DNA of 64,000 nucleotides from Phymatolithon calcareum (taxonomy: Eukaryota > Rhodophyta > Florideophyceae > Hapalidiales), in contig OZ345380.1 in assembly GCA_977006965.1 (NCBI GenBank), forward strand, positions 1,736,001 through 1,800,000, read 5' to 3'. The translations under genes and the position numbers were made by a program. Of the stretch, positions 1-9,866 are shown in pieces. Under the pieces are notes generated by a model. That model was given only the letters and a program-made list of their open reading frames with translations, made no database searches and was not told where the DNA came from. The first letter of the stretch is position 1. Every line of letters begins with the position of its first letter.

Positions 1-1463
1 TTTCCGTTTGGTGCTTTACGGATAGCCGCTTCAATTTTTGTCCTCATGTCCTCTGTGCAGGAGAATTTTCTTAGTCCGGGTTGCCACTTTTCGGTGCTAT
101 GGCATGTCGCTGAGATATGGGCTGAGAATTTAGCGCAATTCATGGGGCTTCCTGTCATCTCGTTTCTTAGCTTTCTTCTTCGAATTTTCTTTTTCATCTT
201 GGCAAGTTGCTTCAAAGCCGTTGGTCCATCCTTCTCCTCCAGCTCGGCGATGTATTCTTGATACTGCTCTTTCTTCTTCTTGTTCACCAAGGTTCTGATT
301 TGGTACTTACACTCGTGGTAACGACCCCAGTCTTCCGGTGCTTGGGATGATCTGGCTTTCCGGTAAAGTTTCTTTCGCTTCAGTGCCATTTTGTCGAGCT
401 CTGTATTCCAAAATGACTTATAGCGTGCCGGTGTGCGTTTTCTAGTTCTCCACGGATCACACCAGGTTTTAACAAGTCGCTTGTACCCCTGGTGTAGATC
501 TCTTACATTGCTGCACTTTTTGAGGTCTTCGATGACTCCGGGAATGCCTTCTTGGTACTTACGAAGCGCGATTTCTTTCTTGGATTCTTTTCTTGACTTT
601 CCTCCGAGGTCCAAAATCTCTCTGTAGATATGGGATACCGATTCGGGGGAGGTACTTCCCTTGAGGTCCTCAATGAGACTACGCATTCGTTCCTTGATTT
701 CATTTTTCCTTTGTGTGTCATCTCGGTCTCTTACACTGATTGGTCGCTTATACTGGTTCGGGTCACGATCTTGCCGGCTTCTAAGGCGCGTACATACAGG
801 CCTGTGCTGTGTAGCCCCTGTCCATATGTCCTCTGGAGAGTTCGGCGCGGATATTGTTATTCCTTTCGTAACGAAGAAGTCGATATTGCTCCCGTACTTC
901 TTCGTCTGGAATGTCGGTCCTTTGCTTGCTCTTATGTCCCATCCTTTTCTTTCTGCCCACTGGATGAGTTGGTTGCCCCTTCTGTTTGACTGTCTGTCCC
1001 GCAGCTTGTGTCTTGCGTTCCAGTCTCCACAGATTATCGCTTGACCTCTTGCGTGCCTGTTGATTAGTTGGAGGCATTTGTCGGTTTCCTGACGAGTGGA
1101 CCTTGGTGACATGTACACTACCCCAACTTTTAGGCTGCCTAGTTGGGCGATAATGATTTGGAAGTGTACCTTTGCATACTTGAAGATTAGTTTCACTCCA
1201 CATCCACTGCGGAACACCAGTGATACACCGCCAAAGTTTCTCGCTGTACCTCGCCTTCTTGACCCGGGATCTTGGTTACGAGGCCCATCCGACGTTATCA
1301 GTTCGGGCCTTGGGGCATTTATTGAGAGCATATCGGTCCGAATGCGGGTGTCAGATCTCAAATGCGTCTCCGTGAGACCGATGATGTCGACCTTGTGATT
1401 TTGTACCATCTTATGTAGGTACTCCGGGGTTTCTGGTGATCCCCCGACGTTCATCGTTGCCAT
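1..1463 (-). CDS. LINE-A ORF2, apurinic-like endonuclease domain and linker (partial, 3' end outside window)
   Basis: The frame is open from ATG at 1463 to the window edge. It begins MATMNVGGSPETPEY and contains the exonuclease-endonuclease-phosphatase landmarks IIGLTETHL (near 1370), ICGDWNARH (near 1040) and a terminal ATQHRPV segment (near 810). A basic linker with YKSFWNTELD (near 410) follows and leads toward the RT domain. In LINEs this enzyme nicks target DNA to prime reverse transcription. Only 13 nt separate the ORF1 stop from this ATG, and ORF2 is in the +1 frame relative to ORF1. The ORF2 frame also stays open upstream of the ATG through the ORF1 stop, so either termination-reinitiation or frameshifting could express it. 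Confidence 0.85.
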   Translation of the reverse strand, partial: MATMNVGGSPETPEYLHKMVQNHKVDIIGLTETHLRSDTRIRTDMLSINAPRPELITSDGPRNQDPGSRRRGTARNFGGVSLVFRSGCGVKLIFKYAKVHFQIIIAQLGSLKVGVVYMSPRSTRQETDKCLQLINRHARGQAIICGDWNARHKLRDRQSNRRGNQLIQWAERKGWDIRASKGPTFQTKKYGSNIDFFVTKGITISAPNSPEDIWTGATQHRPVCTRLRSRQDRDPNQYKRPISVRDRDDTQRKNEIKERMRSLIEDLKGSTSPESVSHIYREILDLGGKSRKESKKEIALRKYQEGIPGVIEDLKKCSNVRDLHQGYKRLVKTWCDPWRTRKRTPARYKSFWNTELDKMALKRKKLYRKARSSQAPEDWGRYHECKYQIRTLVNKKKKEQYQEYIAELEEKDGPTALKQLAKMKKKIRRRKLRNEMTGSPMNCAKFSAHISATCHSTEKWQPGLRKFSCTEDMRTKIEAAIRKAPNG

Positions 1464-1476
1464 TCTCCAATATCTG

Positions 1477-3306
1477 TTAAATATTATTTTTGGTTGCGCT
1501 TTGCTCCGAATTTGCGATGGGAGTATTGTTGGTTCCTTGCTTCTCTGGGTCTCCGGTGAGATTTGAGGGCTGGCCTCTCGGTTCGTTGCCTGATGTAGTT
1601 GGGTCGACATTCTGAGAAGTCCCGCCTTCCACATCTGCCTCGATTAATGTATTAGCTGGTTCATCTTGTTTAGTTGCCTGGCCGTCATCGACGGACTGTT
1701 GTCCCTCGGTTTCTTCGTCTTCCTGGCCTGTTGGGTCGCCCTCTTTCCTCATTATTTGTCGGAAATTAGGGTTTACGAGGTGTCGTCGTGGGAATTGTTC
1801 GAGCTTACGTATCTCATCAATTTCCATTGACCTGAGTCTCCGGTCGGCTGCTCTCTCCAGTCCTTTGTACCACTCTTTTGCGGCATCATTTGACGCCGTG
1901 GACGCGCAGTATCTAGCGCGTGCCCTTATCCTCATCGCATGTTTTTGTAGTGAGCGCACCGACTCACCATGTTGGCTTCTTTTCTTGGGGTTTTCAAACA
2001 CATTGTACCTATACATGCAGACCATGCCCGCTAAACGCATTAGGTTAACAATAGCGTCCCATTCTTTCGTTTCTATGAGTACTTCCATTATCGACGAACC
2101 AATGAACGATATGTGGTAAACCGTTTTCGTCTTCAGCATCTCTTTCACAGCTTCCTCAATTTGCTCGCGTGGAGCTTTTGGAATTCTTCTGAAGTACAGT
2201 GAGACCAATCCAGGTTTCGGTCCCTTTCTTTCCATGCGACTTCCCATTTTGTTTAGGAACGTTTCCAAGCGTTCTCTATCCGGCTCTTCAATCGGTTGCG
2301 TTGGACGGCTGCTTGTACGTCTTTCGTTTCTCGACTTCTGCATTTTTCCTCCTCTTGCGTTAGAAGTCCTCGAGTCGCTTGTATTTCCCGTTATGGCCTC
2401 CTTGTAAGACTTAACAGGGGGAATTTTTGTGCTATTGGCGAAGCCATTGGAGTCTTCCTCGGGGCTCGTCAGCTCCCCTCTGGGATCTTGTTGTACAGCT
2501 GATTCCTCTAGTGCTCCTGGAGCACCACGTCGGAGCCTTCTGTTCTCTTCCGATAGAGTCCTCACTGTTGCTTCAAGGGTTTTGACCTTTCCCTCGGTAT
2601 CTGCTAGCTTGGATTCCGAGGTTGCCAATCTCGATTCCAGTACCGCCATCTGTGCTTTAAGCTCCTTTAGGACACCGGTTGTTGGGCAGGTTCTCTCGCC
2701 TGGCGTGTTGCACTTGTTGCTGCCTCCGGTAGTTGGATTGTCTTCTTCGTCGATGCGTCTCTCGGCTTGCTTTGAAATGCGCATCTTCGGTTCTGCAAGG
2801 ACCGTCTGCCTTGGACTTTTCGGTGTGCCTTGTTTTATGAACTCTTCGGCACAAGAGCCTTCTTTGACGAAGGTGCACTCTTTGCATTGGAGTACCAGTG
2901 GTGCTCGAGCGCTTCCTCCCGTGAGTTTGAGCGTTCCCTTTTTGCTGCACTCGCCACACTCCACGACATTGCGATGCTTCACGAAAAGCTGTCGTGTTGG
3001 GTTTTCTCCTACCGTAATCGCTTTTCTTGCCGTTTTTATCGGTTTGATGAAGCTGTTTCCACCCTGTATGGGCTCCTCGTTATCTGTTTTGACTCCAGTC
3101 CCAGGCTTGGCGCGCGCCTTGGCTCGCGTGATTGCCCCAGTGGACCGGTGTGCCGTACTGGTCTGTTTCATAGAAATTTCTATTTTTTGATGTTCCGAGC
3201 CCGCCGACGGTTGCGGGTGACTTCCGCGACGGCTTCTCCAAGTTTGCCACGGAAACGCGGTTGCCATGTCGCGTTCTCCTTCGTTGTGATCGTGGTTTGA
3301 CGCCAT
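1477..3306 (-). CDS. LINE-A ORF1, zinc-ribbon / coiled-coil / RRM-like nucleic-acid binding protein
   Basis: 609 residues from an ATG at 3306. A Cys-x2-Cys ... Cys-x2-Cys segment (VECGECSKKG ... LQCKECTF) suggests a zinc ribbon about one quarter of the way in. A heptad-rich stretch (LKELKAQMAVLESRLATSES and following) predicts a trimerising coiled coil. A beta-alpha-beta segment starting GLVSLYFRRIPKAP resembles the RRM-like domain of LINE ORF1 proteins. The C-terminus is acidic and low-complexity. Position directly upstream of the endonuclease frame supports the call. The function would be RNA binding and chaperoning of the element transcript. The domain calls are by eye; the zinc ribbon is the least certain. 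Confidence 0.75.
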   Translation of the reverse strand: MASNHDHNEGERDMATAFPWQTWRSRRGSHPQPSAGSEHQKIEISMKQTSTAHRSTGAITRAKARAKPGTGVKTDNEEPIQGGNSFIKPIKTARKAITVGENPTRQLFVKHRNVVECGECSKKGTLKLTGGSARAPLVLQCKECTFVKEGSCAEEFIKQGTPKSPRQTVLAEPKMRISKQAERRIDEEDNPTTGGSNKCNTPGERTCPTTGVLKELKAQMAVLESRLATSESKLADTEGKVKTLEATVRTLSEENRRLRRGAPGALEESAVQQDPRGELTSPEEDSNGFANSTKIPPVKSYKEAITGNTSDSRTSNARGGKMQKSRNERRTSSRPTQPIEEPDRERLETFLNKMGSRMERKGPKPGLVSLYFRRIPKAPREQIEEAVKEMLKTKTVYHISFIGSSIMEVLIETKEWDAIVNLMRLAGMVCMYRYNVFENPKKRSQHGESVRSLQKHAMRIRARARYCASTASNDAAKEWYKGLERAADRRLRSMEIDEIRKLEQFPRRHLVNPNFRQIMRKEGDPTGQEDEETEGQQSVDDGQATKQDEPANTLIEADVEGGTSQNVDPTTSGNEPRGQPSNLTGDPEKQGTNNTPIANSEQSATKNNI

Positions 3307-3451
3307 GATCCTGCCCTCCCAAGGCGCGTAGCCCCGCGAGTGGGGTTTGGCACGGGAGGATGTGCTCGCTCGACCTAAACTTTGTTCCGGCCCCGATCGG
3401 TCCGGTCACTGTTCCGCTCCAGTCCTTTGTCCCTAAGCAGAGTGATAGTGC

Positions 3452-3815
3452 TTGAGAATGTCCTGACGATGGTGGTATTTCAACTGCCAATGCTGGACCG
3501 TCGAATGGTAATGGCGAATAGTTCCCGTGGTGCGTCTGTGTGTTCTCTCATGACTAGACATTTGTCCCGGATCCGAATATCAAGAAGTTTTCGTGGATGT
3601 AAATTGATACTGTATTGACTTGGGTTCACACACATATACATACCAAGTAAATAAGGTTATTATAAAGCGTACATTTTCTATCAAAGAAGAGTTATCTCTC
3701 CGTGAGTTCGTTTCATCGCTTTGTTTCCATGATTCTTAGAGAGATCTCTTTAACTTTCCTGTTTCTACCCATAATACAAACCTTTTTTCGAGCCCCTTAC
3801 ATTTCGGACAAAACA
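3452..3815 (+). repeat. Element A, copy 1 (3' tail only)
   Basis: This stretch aligns with 9355-9464 continued at 13656-13845. Shared landmarks are CAACTGCCAATGCTGGACC, TTCGTGKAYGTAAA, CCAAGTAAWTAAGG, GAGAGATCTCTT and ACCCATAATA. It holds the last codons and 3' untranslated tail of element A. Its 5' part was removed or displaced by the LINE-A junction. Similarity fades near 3815. Confidence 0.75.
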
Positions 3816-4846
3816 CACACTAAGCTCAGAGCCCTCATGCACTTGATACCCTGAGTTGCGAGCTGCTGCGCAGTAGAAGAAAGCGGCTAAAACTGTTCGT
3901 GGACTCTTGGGCACGGAAGGTACCTCGGCAGTGGGAGTTAATGGATGCGAGCGTCCATGCCTCTAACTGTTGATTCTAGTTTGTACTGTCCGCAAGATAA
4001 TGCTACAAAGCGCACCCAGAACATACTCCTCTCTCCTTGGCGATATTCCAAACCAAGATATCGAAGTGACTATGACAAACGCTTCGGGCCTCAGAAAGTG
4101 GAATCAAATGAAGTTCTAGACGTGCTAGCCTCTCAGGGGAATAAAGCAATAATCATTATCATCATCATCATCACCATCAGCCTGTACTGTTGCGGCTTCG
4201 CCTTTTCTGCTCTTCCGGTAGCCCAGGAGGTGTATCGACGCGTATAGAAGAGAATGAGGGCTGTTTATCGAAAAAATCTAAGCTTAGAGCGAGGTACTTC
4301 GGAGAGGTCGGAATCGAAGAGTGCTTGGTCGCGATGAATGTGCCTTTTCGCCAACAAACTCGAAAAGCCAGGGTCGGAGATCTTTGTGTCCAAACTTGGA
4401 ACCTTTGAATAAATTGCGCTGAGACTGAACGAACAGCTTTGCTGGCACTCTCGGCACAGGACATAACACGCGCGCTGCATTATTTGGAGCTATATCTACA
4501 TCCAAAGAATTGAAAAAAATAATTGCTATTGTAATTAAATTATTGTTTTAATAATTAATTCCTGAGTCGCGCATATTTATTGTATTTATTGAGATCGTCG
4601 TGGTTGCGACAATTATTGTATTTATTTGGAAGCATTATTAACTAGAGAACGCCTGACTAAGTGTACGTATTCTTGAAGAGTAATGTAACATTTGGTCATC
4701 GATAGCGCATGACGTGTCGGTTGCGGACTTCTCATTTTCTCGGTCCGGTTTTTTGAAGAGTTCCTCCAGGATTGTGAAAATCATGGCGGTCAACACAGTA
4801 CAACGAGAACTGTGGACCACGCGAGCACCGTTTGGTAGCAGCCAAG
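3816..4846. other. Intergenic, no supported gene; ATC microsatellite
   Basis: Only short frames without recognisable content. An (ATC)n microsatellite lies at 4155-4178. From about 4510 the sequence becomes AT-rich with repeated TTATTGTATTTATT motifs; a matching AT-rich stretch at 5330-5440 may mark the two ends of the hAT derivative between them. Confidence 0.5.
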
Positions 4847-5295
4847 ATGCCGCGAGTTGTCGGTAAGCGTGTTCGCGATGAGTTTTTCACGCAGTCGGAT
4901 CCCAACTCCGCTGTGTGGACTTGCAAGTGTTGAACGCGACGGAAAGATTCTGGACGGGGTTACACGAATTTTGTGAGTCACATGCTACCGAGAAATTGAA
5001 GAAGGTTGTCTGTGCTGTGAGTTTGACTGTTGATGACAGTTCACTATCGCTAGCCGAGCGCGCATTGAAGCGTCGCAAAAGCGATATTTCCTCTGATTCT
5101 GAGTACATGGACTTGCGATTCATTGTACCAACGTCGAACATGTGCGAGAGGCTTTTCTCTATCGCTGGATACGCGCTGGATGACAAAAGAAGAAGCGTTA
5201 TTCCTGCAAACTTCGAGAAGCAGATGTTCCTTCATGCTAACTCGGGTGCGTGGGGAATCGAAGACGTCAATGCTATCGTGACAGAAAGTAGCTAG
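4847..5295 (+). pseudogene. Internally deleted hAT transposase (BED finger start joined to hATC dimerisation domain)
   Basis: An ATG at 4847 opens 28 codons ending at 4933 that look like the start of a BED finger (VRDEFF ... AVWTCKC). A second, shifted frame at 4915-5295 gives the hAT C-terminal dimerisation region: LRFIVPTSNMCERLFSIAG, then DDKRRSVIPANFEKQMFL. The catalytic core that should lie between them is missing, so this is an internal-deletion derivative with a frameshift at the junction near 4930. The hATC part has no stops, so recent activity or selection is possible. AT-rich flanks may carry the termini, but I could not define a clean TIR or an 8-bp duplication. Confidence 0.75.
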
Positions 5296-8138
5296 AGAGA
5301 TCTAATAATTCAAGGAATAACCAGTTATTTATTCCTCACTGAACTTGAATACAATAATTTATTGCTTCTGAGATCAACATCCTGATATTTATTCTCGACA
5401 CTACGCCGAGAAAAGAATAAAAATAAATAAATAGTTCCAATGCTTTGTTCACCACTGACTACGCGCACACTCTCGTGAACAAATGCATCCAGGTATTTAC
5501 ATACACTCAACGTGCCCTGTCGGTGACACACAGGCATTACTCAAGCGCTCATTAGCTTAGATGTAGACACCTGAGACTATTCAGCGCAGCAAGTGTCCGA
5601 CACAGTCTTAGCACGCATAAATTTACTCTGAACAATAGACCAGTAGTCATGCGACGTGATCATATCCTCATAGCGCAGCCCTACGTGAACACTACTTTAT
5701 ATTCACCCCAGTAAACTGAAGCACGCATTTCCACGATGCCACGAAATTCACCAGGTTTAGAGCACCCAGACAAGGCGTGTTTCCGAACAGTGTGAATGTG
5801 ATAGGATTTGCTCAAGACCTTCATCATGAAGGTCACCACGTTTTTTCGACAGTCCGATAAATGGGGACCTCGCATTTGGAACGTACAGAGAATGTGCTCA
5901 TTTTGTTGAAGCTTTTTACATTTTCAATGGGCGTTTCGCAATCGGGTGTACTTACAATTGTTTGACAAGGTGTTGGGCTTCAGATGCCGTTTGATAGCTT
6001 CTGGACAAGAGTGTGTTTTCCCTTTGTTAGGCATTAGCTGCGAAGACTGCGTAGACACAGAGCGGATCTACTCGCCGCATTTAGCTGGAGCGGACTATAA
6101 TTTTTTTAGCAGACGCGCTTTCCACCAGTCAATGCGGAGGAGCTGCAGTGGATATTGCGCTTGACACGTAGCGGTCCAACGTTCCACAACCTGGAAATTG
6201 TTAGTGTACGTTAGGACGGCAAGCGACCGCGGGGAACACTCGGTGCAGGCAAACCGTCGCATGGCTACTGTCGTGCTCAGCCGTAGACGATGTCAGTTAC
6301 TCTGGAGGTGCTATGTTTCCGTTGAGCACTTTGACGGCCTCCGCAGTGTAAGCTTCAGTCGTGATTTCCAGGAGTTGGCGTGCTGTGTCCATCACTTTCA
6401 GTCACTTCACATTGCCTTGCCTTTATAAAATCGCCTTCTTCGAAACGTGCTTTCTTGGCACGGCGTGTAGCCGGGTATGTGAAAATGTAGTTGTACCTTT
6501 TCGAAAAAACAGTGATCCCTTATGTGGGAGTAAAGGGTAGAATCGATATTCTGCCTGGCTTGACTCCGTAAGAAAGCGGCTTGTGGTTCGGCGCGACGTG
6601 CACTGGACTCTTCATGGAGAGCGGAATAAGTTTTGCTTGTCGCCATTGTCGTTTGAGGCATTTCATGCGCACGCATCGCTCCAAATGTGGCAAATGTGGC
6701 AAATTTGAGGCCTGGGATAAGCACTCTCGAGAAGACAAGCAACAACGAAGCTCAAGCGGCTCCGTTTCGCAAACTGTCTCCTGCTTCTCGTGACACTACA
6801 GCAAATTCGGAGAAAGTCTAACTGGCTCTGGATGAGCGATGCTTCATACTCCAGCGCCGATGACCAGATTTGGATTGGTATGAATGCGCCAGCCCCAGAG
6901 CACAATATCATCCTTCCGACTGCCTTCCGACTCCATGATGGAGTCGGAAGGAATATCAACACATTTTGGTCGGCTCAGTGTTCCTTAGGAAGCGCACGGA
7001 GAGAAGTGGTCGGTGTAGGCGACGTGCCATGCAAGGTCCCCGGTTTGTGAAACCAGGTTTCATCACGAATCACCACGACTAACTGAGGTACGACGACACT
7101 CTTGAAAAGCACGTGGACCTTCGCAAGGTTCTAGAACTGAGCACGCGAAGGTAATAAACTCTCCTTTTGTTCTGAACTGTTTATTGCCGTTTTGCGACAC
7201 CAACAAAGCCATTATTATGTCAAAACAGACCTCCGCATTGGAGTAGAGCATGATTTCGCAATAAGCAGCATGTTCATCGCTTTCTGGAACACAAGCGTGA
7301 GTGCCGGGACCTAAACGGGGCGCCATCCAGATTGCAGACTTCTTTATTTGTCCAATGCCGCCTCCAGAACAGCATGCGAGCGCTATGCAGACTCATCCCA
7401 TCTGAAATCAGAAGCATACAACTGGGTGAACGATTCGCCAAATGAACTCAAGAAGAATCCGGATGTCGACTACTTCGAAAAAATATGATGGTACAAGAAT
7501 CCTGAGTTTGTTGTCTAAGTTCGACGGACACGGGGCAGGTATGCAGAAGAGTTGTTGCACTCTCAGGGTCGACAGGTTAGTCGGAACTCGCTCTCGCCAA
7601 TTGTGGCTTTCTTGAGACGCGTTCAATTACTCGCTGTGATGAGCGGGTGCCTTATAAGCTATCAGATTCTCCAACCTACTGGCTGGGGGTTGCATTTCAC
7701 ACCCCACGAATACCGACACTATCCTCTCACTGTCAGATCTAACGGCTACCTCGATACGCACGTGCGAGTCAGTGACCCAACTTGGCAATATTGATGCTTC
7801 CCATGCTGTGATTATTTCGACGGTCGGGTCTGTCCGTCATTACGAGCTGACACTTGCGAGTGGCCACCCGACGTGGTCGCTCAATAGGATCTACCCTAAG
7901 TCTTGTGCTGTCAGTGTCTTTCTTAGCCTTCTTGTTTCGCTATTGACCGAGCTCAGATTGCAAGCCACTATCTTGTTCGACAACAAGAGACATAGAGTAC
8001 ATTTTCAGATAGCCAGTGAGATGACACAGGGTGAAGGTTTTCGCGTGTTATGCAATAAAAACAATCAAGCGGGCGTGAGCTGCGAAATTGATGGAGACAT
8101 GGACGGAGGGCGCGTCATGGGAGCTGTCACAAAGTAAC
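5296..8138. other. Intergenic, only short unrecognised frames
   Basis: About 2.8 kb with many short open frames on both strands, none longer than about 120 codons and none recognisable. The longest plus frame (7772-8137) lacks an ATG start. A perfect short palindrome is listed separately. Confidence 0.4.
6923..6951. repeat. Perfect 14-bp-arm palindrome, 1-nt centre
   Basis: The arm CCTTCCGACTCCAT (6923-6936) is exactly complementary to 6938-6951 around a single G. A partial direct copy of the arm (TCCTTCCGACTG) lies just upstream. Confidence 0.9.
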
Positions 8139-8208
8139 GTTCACACGCCGTTCACTTTGTGTTCGTCCGATAACAAACCGTTCACTGTATGTTCACTTGC
8201 TGTTCGTC
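8139..8208 (+). repeat. Cluster of GTTCAC / GTTCGTC motifs
   Basis: Within 70 bp GTTCAC occurs four times (8139, 8149, 8179, 8190) and GTTCGTC twice (8161, 8202), with two copies of CCGTTCACT. It lies about 370 bp upstream of the element A coding region, so it could be a binding-site array in that element's promoter. No function is demonstrable from sequence. Confidence 0.5.
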
Positions 8209-8579
8209 AAGTTAACCCATACTGACAATGACCGATACTAGTTTAATTATTTCACCGAAAGTGCACCACTACGAGCACACTCTCTGTTGTTTGGCTACTT
8301 AAGTAAGATAGCCTCCAGCAGAGGAACTAGGCATCAGCATCAGTTTGAAGCAACCATCAACTAAGCAACAACTTCAGCATGAAGGATGAAGAGGAACAAA
8401 CGAATTAGTCACAGACACCGACTAACACTCAACGTACGATTAGTATAGTGTCAGTTAGTGCCCACTTTTTTGCAGGGTGTGCAATCGCACGATTGTGCCC
8501 TTATTTAAGCCACGATCCTAATCGCATCTTCTGGAATAATGAGCCATCGCTTGAGACACATCACTGTGACGGAGTCACA

Positions 8580-9420
8580 ATGTCCACCTGGAAGGCAGAT
8601 GAGAACGAAGCACTTGTTGCCGCGTTTTTGTCTGCTTTTCCGGATGGGTCACTTCCGCCCAATCGCTATCGGGCGTCCCTCTCCGAGGCCACGTTCGATA
8701 AATTCACGACAGAAATGTCTGAAGCCCGAGTTGCGGACGCTCGGTACCAAAAGCCGGTCTCTATTGGCAGCGAAGCAGCACTTTTAGACAGTTTTGAAAA
8801 ACTGTGCAAAGCCTAAAATAGCACATCACCCTGGTGATGTGTTCTATTCAAGCCTCGATCTGCTCAAGGAGCGTTTTCCGCATCCGGAAAACCTTTCCGT
8901 ATCGGGTCAGGTAGCACAAGGATCACCCATTGCGCACGACAGCACCGCAGGACAGAACCCCCGTGCGCAAGAAGTTGTAGATAATAACTCCGATGCCCCA
9001 GGGGGAAGCACGCCTACCTCAGGCCCAGTCCTCCTTAATGCACCCGTTTCTGCAGCTTCTGCTCCGCGATCTTTGGCTCTTGGGACCGTTCCATCTCATT
9101 CTACCGTTGGCGTCCTCTCGAGGAATCGTATCCATGACGACGATGGAATTCAAGGTCCTCTTGTCTCGTCCGTTGGTGATACCGCTTCATTGATGCAAAT
9201 TCTTCAAGATTTGGTTGACGCCGCCGAAGACTTAGCTGGGATTCTCGTCCTTTCGCAACCGACAATGCTTCAGTCGCGCAGAGGCCGAAAAGAGCTGAAG
9301 GAGTTTCTGGCTTCAAGGAGACGCAAATATGTGAAGAAGGCGACAGAATCTGAGAATGTCAATGACGATGTTGCTCTTTCAACTGCCAATGCTGGACCGC
9401 GCGATGGTAATGACCAATAG
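8580..9420 (+). pseudogene. Element A ORF, unknown protein, one frameshift
   Basis: The frame starts at ATG 8580 (MSTWKADENEALVAAFLSAF) and runs to a stop at 8816. A second frame with no ATG of its own continues from about 8794 to 9420 (KIAHHPGDVFYSSLDLLKE at its start, a basic segment RRGRKELKEFLASRRRKYV near its end). Text and composition suggest one protein of about 280 residues broken by a frameshift near 8810. The last codons are conserved in the 3452-3815 copy. I do not recognise the family; the basic C-terminal part would suit nucleic-acid binding. Confidence 0.5.
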
Positions 9421-9464
9421 TTCCCGTCGTGGTCCCGGATCTGAACGGCAAGGAGGTTTCGTGT
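8580..9464 (+). mobile_element. Element A, copy 2, coding part (split by LTR insertion; continues at 13656)
   Basis: This copy of an unclassified retroelement has a coding region plus about 45 bp of 3' untranslated sequence before an LTR element interrupts it. Joining 9464 to 13656 restores collinearity with copy 1 at 3452-3815, proving the interruption. The 5' end was not found. No RT, integrase or transposase is recognisable, so its class is unknown; an ORF1/gag-only non-autonomous element is one possibility. Confidence 0.65.
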
Positions 9465-9794
9465 TGTAGATGTGGGTGCATACCAAGCGTTCGCCAAGCA
9501 AGGAGCAAGGGCGACACATAACGGGAGAGAGCCGTAATTACTTAGCAAATATCATGGCTAGCTATGGTAAGCCCAGAAACCCATAATTGCATGGCATTTA
9601 CTGACGCAATCAGGACACAAGACTGGATTGCGTGGATAAGATAATTGATAGAATTAGAGTATTGCAAAAGGCTATAAAATCCAGCCCTTCCAGCCTCTCA
9701 TTGAGGAGGAGAGGCATCGGGCTTTTGAGAAGCATGAGTTGTGGTTAAGGACTGTCTCCCCTCAGTTCTTTTGCAGGGCTTAGTGGGCGTCTAA
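9465..9794 (+). repeat. 5' LTR (330 bp)
   Basis: It starts TGTAGATGTGGG and ends GGGCGTCTAA. It contains a TATA box (GGCTATAAAAT, near 9670) followed by a GC-rich hairpin (GCCTCTC/GAGAGGC), as expected for the promoter and start of an LTR. Compared with the 3' LTR it carries a 12-nt insertion (near 9490) and about three substitutions. Confidence 0.9.
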
Positions 9795-9866
9795 CGAAAT
9801 TTCTTCAGTTGTTTCCCCCGCGGGGATATACCAGACAAAGCCTAGCAGAAGAGGTGACAAGGAAAT

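Larger units (their letters stand above)
1..3452 (-). mobile_element. LINE-type non-LTR retrotransposon (LINE-A), 5' part, runs off left edge
   Basis: Two consecutive minus-strand frames, ORF1 (1477-3306) and an ORF2 beginning with an endonuclease domain (1-1463), give the standard LINE layout. The 5' end lies near 3452, where the sequence changes abruptly into a copy of another repeat (element A); the junction is set by where similarity to the second element A copy (near 9355) begins. The reverse transcriptase lies beyond the window. Both frames are open, so this copy looks young. Related but decayed copies are at 26870-30890. Confidence 0.85.

Noticed and set aside
2429-3190. 253-codon plus-strand frame
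   Set aside because: Antisense shadow of LINE-A ORF1; it lacks any recognisable domain.
7772-8137. 121-codon plus-strand frame
   Set aside because: Starts at GTG, no family recognised and no homologous fragment nearby; likely chance.
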